Source: Anniella stebbinsi
Lineage: Eukaryota; Chordata; Lepidosauria; Squamata; Anniellidae
Reading direction: 5' to 3'
Length of the DNA stretch: 64,000 nucleotides
Assembly: GCA_029215795.1 (NCBI GenBank)
Contig: JARDYH010000007.1
Span: 101,261,263-101,325,262, forward strand
In this document: positions 61,814-64,000 of the stretch, piece by piece
Numbering within the stretch: position 1 is the stretch's first letter
How the letters are laid out: every line of letters begins with the position of its first letter
The notes under the pieces: model-generated
Database searches by the model: none
Told to the model about the DNA's origin: nothing
What the model saw: the letters and a program-made list of their open reading frames with translations, nothing else
Made by a program: the position numbers and the translations under genes

Positions 61814-62689
61814 CATCACATCCAGCAACTGATAATAGTTCTGATGGAAGAGGAATCGCAGGGCTTCAAACCAAGGAGGCACTATCAGCCACCACAAAGT
61901 GAGCAAGATGCAGCCTGCCTTGTCCTACTTGAACTTGGTCATTGTTTTCATGGCAAGTGGGATCAATATACAAGAGCAATATACATGAAGCTCTCCATCC
62001 TGTATAGGAAGGCATATCTCAAGAATAGCTGCAGAACAAGCGGGACTACTTGTTGCTAAGGGAAGAACATGTTGACAGTTAGCATCAACCATCAAAACAG
62101 GCTTGCTACTGTTCAGAGTGGAGGTTTTTACTTATGCAAGTCCCCTCCCCTCCCCACCCACACCCTGATCAGCTGTTGTAGTCCCAACCTATATATAAAA
62201 CAGGATGATACAGCAAAAAACAGAACTATTAGTCTGTTACATGTGACCCTTGGCATTCTTTGTGGAATAAATTACAATTCTTGAATACTAATGTGCAGTT
62301 ATTAATTGCATCATGAGCCAGTTCCGAGGCATCTCAAAGAATCAGAACAGGCTGTGAAGGATAATTATCTAACATTGTGCCAGTTACAAAAGATGTAAGA
62401 AAGGATGATTACTAGAACCTCTTCTTTTTAATCTATTTCTAAACAATGTAGTGCTTAAAAGATTATTGCTATTTCCCAGTTAAAGTACAACATAATATCT
62501 CAATCTTTCTTTACGTGGATGATACTATTCTGATTTCACATACACATAGAGGAATATGAAGATGATTGAGGCCATTTTCTGTTATTTACAGTAAGACTAA
62601 AGCAATGGTATTTGGCAGATCTAAGCAAGCCTATAATTGGAAATTGGATAGGACCATCTAAAACAAGTATCTTCTTCTTTTATTTATTT

Positions 62690-62975
62690 ACTGATAACAT
62701 AATTTAACATAAAGCTTGTAGCCTGGTAGGATGAGATCAAGAAGAAAGTCCCTAATGCTGCTGCCGTTGAATGGGAAGATGAGAAACATGCCCTCTGGTC
62801 CCGTTAAGGCAGCCTCAGCATGAATGCTGAAATCTGCCAGAAACAAGGGCACCACGTCTGAGACCACCTCAGCCAGCTCGGTCATGGAATCCAGTACTAC
62901 TGTGGGCACTACACCAATAAGATCCTCAATCTGTCTCTTTGGCCCAAACGTATGGATTGCACACACTTGCACTAC
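62690..62975 (-). pseudogene. Possible LINE endonuclease fragment
   Basis: The minus strand has an open frame with DSMTELAEVVSDVVPLFLAD FSIHAEAALTGPEG, similar in shape to the LLVLGDFNIHA block of LINE endonucleases. Its 3' side has TTTATTTATTTAC. The family cannot be fixed. Confidence 0.3.
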
Positions 62976-63144
62976 AGCTATTGGAGTGGATGAGGCAGAT
63001 CAACTTCCTCCCTTTACAATACCTCTCCACCAACATCCCTCCTCCCCACGCCCTTTCTCTTTCTCACACACACTCATGCACAGGATTGGTGAGGGGGGCT
63101 AAGCAAGAGGAAATTCTCTACTTTTGCTCTCCTTCTTCACTGGC

Positions 63145-63198
63145 CAACTCACCTCTCCTCTCCTCTCCTCTCCTCTCTCTCTCTCTCTCTCTCTCTCA
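63145..63198. repeat. (CTCTC)n / (TC)n microsatellite
   Basis: CTCTCCTCTCCTCTCC units run into pure (TC)n. Confidence 0.95.
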
Positions 63199-63210
63199 AA
63201 CATACACACA

Positions 63211-63710
63211 GGCTCAATTCGGATGACATATTAGGCAACGGAGGGGTAAATAACATACTGACCTTGCGTTAGGCAGGAGGAGCTTCACAGACGACATGCT
63301 GCAGCCAGCGCTGCTCAGCACCCCGGCTGCTACAAACTTGTGGCGGCCATTTTGGTTGGAGCCTCTCCTCCCTGTCCTCCAACCGTATCCCAGCAGGCAC
63401 CGTGAGTTCTGCCGGCTGCATAGAGTGGCCGGGGGGGGGGGGGGGGCTGTTCTAGGCAGCAGAACTCTATTCCAAAATGGAATAGTCCACTGAGAGAGGG
63501 GAGGCTGAATTCGGACAACACTTTACACAATGGGGCTTCGGGCTAAACTACGTGCAAGCCCGTTGTTTCGCTCCGTTGTTTAAAGTACCTGATTAACGTA
63601 CTGTCAGTTGTGTGTGCGTTGTGTGTTGCCCTCCAAACGACACAATAAGCAACACAACTGACGATTGTTCCCCCCTCCTCCGTTGCCTAATGTGTCGTCC
63701 AAATTGAGCC
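63211..63710. mobile_element. MITE of 500 bp with 34-bp inverted ends
   Basis: The left end (63211-63244, GGCTCAATTCGGATGACA...) and the reversed right end (63677-63710, GGCTCAATTTGGACGACA...) match at 31 of 34 positions, both ending AGGCAACGGAGG. A third related word GGCTGAATTCGGACAACAC lies at 63505. There is no transposase frame and no clear target duplication. Confidence 0.88.
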
Positions 63711-64000
63711 ACAGAGTAAAGAAGCCCTTTTCTCTCATGCCAGCCTATGAGTAGAGGAAGGATCTTCCCTGCTCTCCAGTTCTCTCGCCTCCTCCCTAAT
63801 GCTCTTCTTCTCCACCTCTTCCACTTGCCCACTCCTCCCTACACACAAAGAACCCCCCTCCTGCTTTCCTCTCTCTAGTTCTCTTCCCTTCTCCTCCTTC
63901 CTTTGCACTTATCCTTTACCTGATGCCTGCTGCAACTGTGCCTTGGGAGATCCAGGACCTCAGCAGTAACTTAGAATGGAATCATCTTTCTCATTGGCTC
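63711..64000. other. Right edge, nothing recognised
   Basis: Pyrimidine-rich sequence without coding or repeat structure that I recognise. Confidence 0.5.

Larger units (their letters stand above)
60110..62060 (-). mobile_element. Old DIRS relic split by a LINE
   Basis: The plus-strand words CAGCAGGCGAAAGTCACAAG, AGAAAGGCTCCACATAGG and CCAGGTGAGGGGGTGGGAAATAC (60155-60330) align with the YR gene of the complete DIRS at 45255-45425. 61814-62060 continues with sequence resembling its RT end (AACCAAGGAGGCAC, GCCACC). It is heavily decayed and belongs to another subfamily. The LINE 60618-61767 interrupts it. Confidence 0.5.

Overview
This 64 kb window is animal nuclear DNA, most likely from a squamate reptile (lizard). 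The evidence is a multi-exon vertebrate gene with canonical splice sites, low gene density, and a repeat mix of CR1, L2, L1, Penelope-like and DIRS-like elements, Ty3-type LTR elements, abundant terminal-inverted-repeat elements, and short repeats that I recognise from lizard genomes. The species cannot be named from the sequence alone.

The only host gene I can support is SPAG17 (PF6 orthologue, a central-pair protein of motile cilia and sperm flagella), on the minus strand. Nineteen coding exons lie between 58493 (5') and 1067 (3'). Their order, splice phases and protein similarity fit a single transcript. They begin near residue 350 of the mammalian protein, so the first part of the gene lies above 64000 and the last part below 1. 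One exon or more is missing between 41756 and 33781, where the splice phases do not join.

The rest is intron filled with mobile elements. From low to high coordinate: a decayed Penelope-like element (9.3-10.85 kb); a degenerate CR1 LINE of nearly full length, split by a 1.7 kb solo LTR (15.27-20.58 kb); a second CR1 split by another solo LTR (20.6-21.65 kb); a relic DIRS-like gag (24.3-24.9 kb); a complete Ty3-type LTR retrotransposon with two LTRs and a 5-bp target duplication (27335-33210); a nested zone of CR1, L1, two L2 LINEs and inverted-repeat elements (35.6-41.75 kb); a complete DIRS-like tyrosine-recombinase retrotransposon (44193-50093); an internally deleted DIRS derivative (53.7-54.1 kb); a 5'-truncated L1 with a clean target duplication (59.27-59.77 kb); and an old DIRS relic split by a LINE with a 46-bp target duplication (60.1-62.06 kb).

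The most notable system is the LTR element at 27.3-33.2 kb. Its integrase lies upstream of the reverse transcriptase (gag-PR-INT-RT-RH), the copia-like order known from the Gmr1 group of Ty3-type elements. Its Gag carries a stretch that resembles the vertebrate SCAN domain. The DIRS element is also informative: its inverted ends, its internal complementary region and a GAA trinucleotide at both edges let the insertion be read directly from the sequence.
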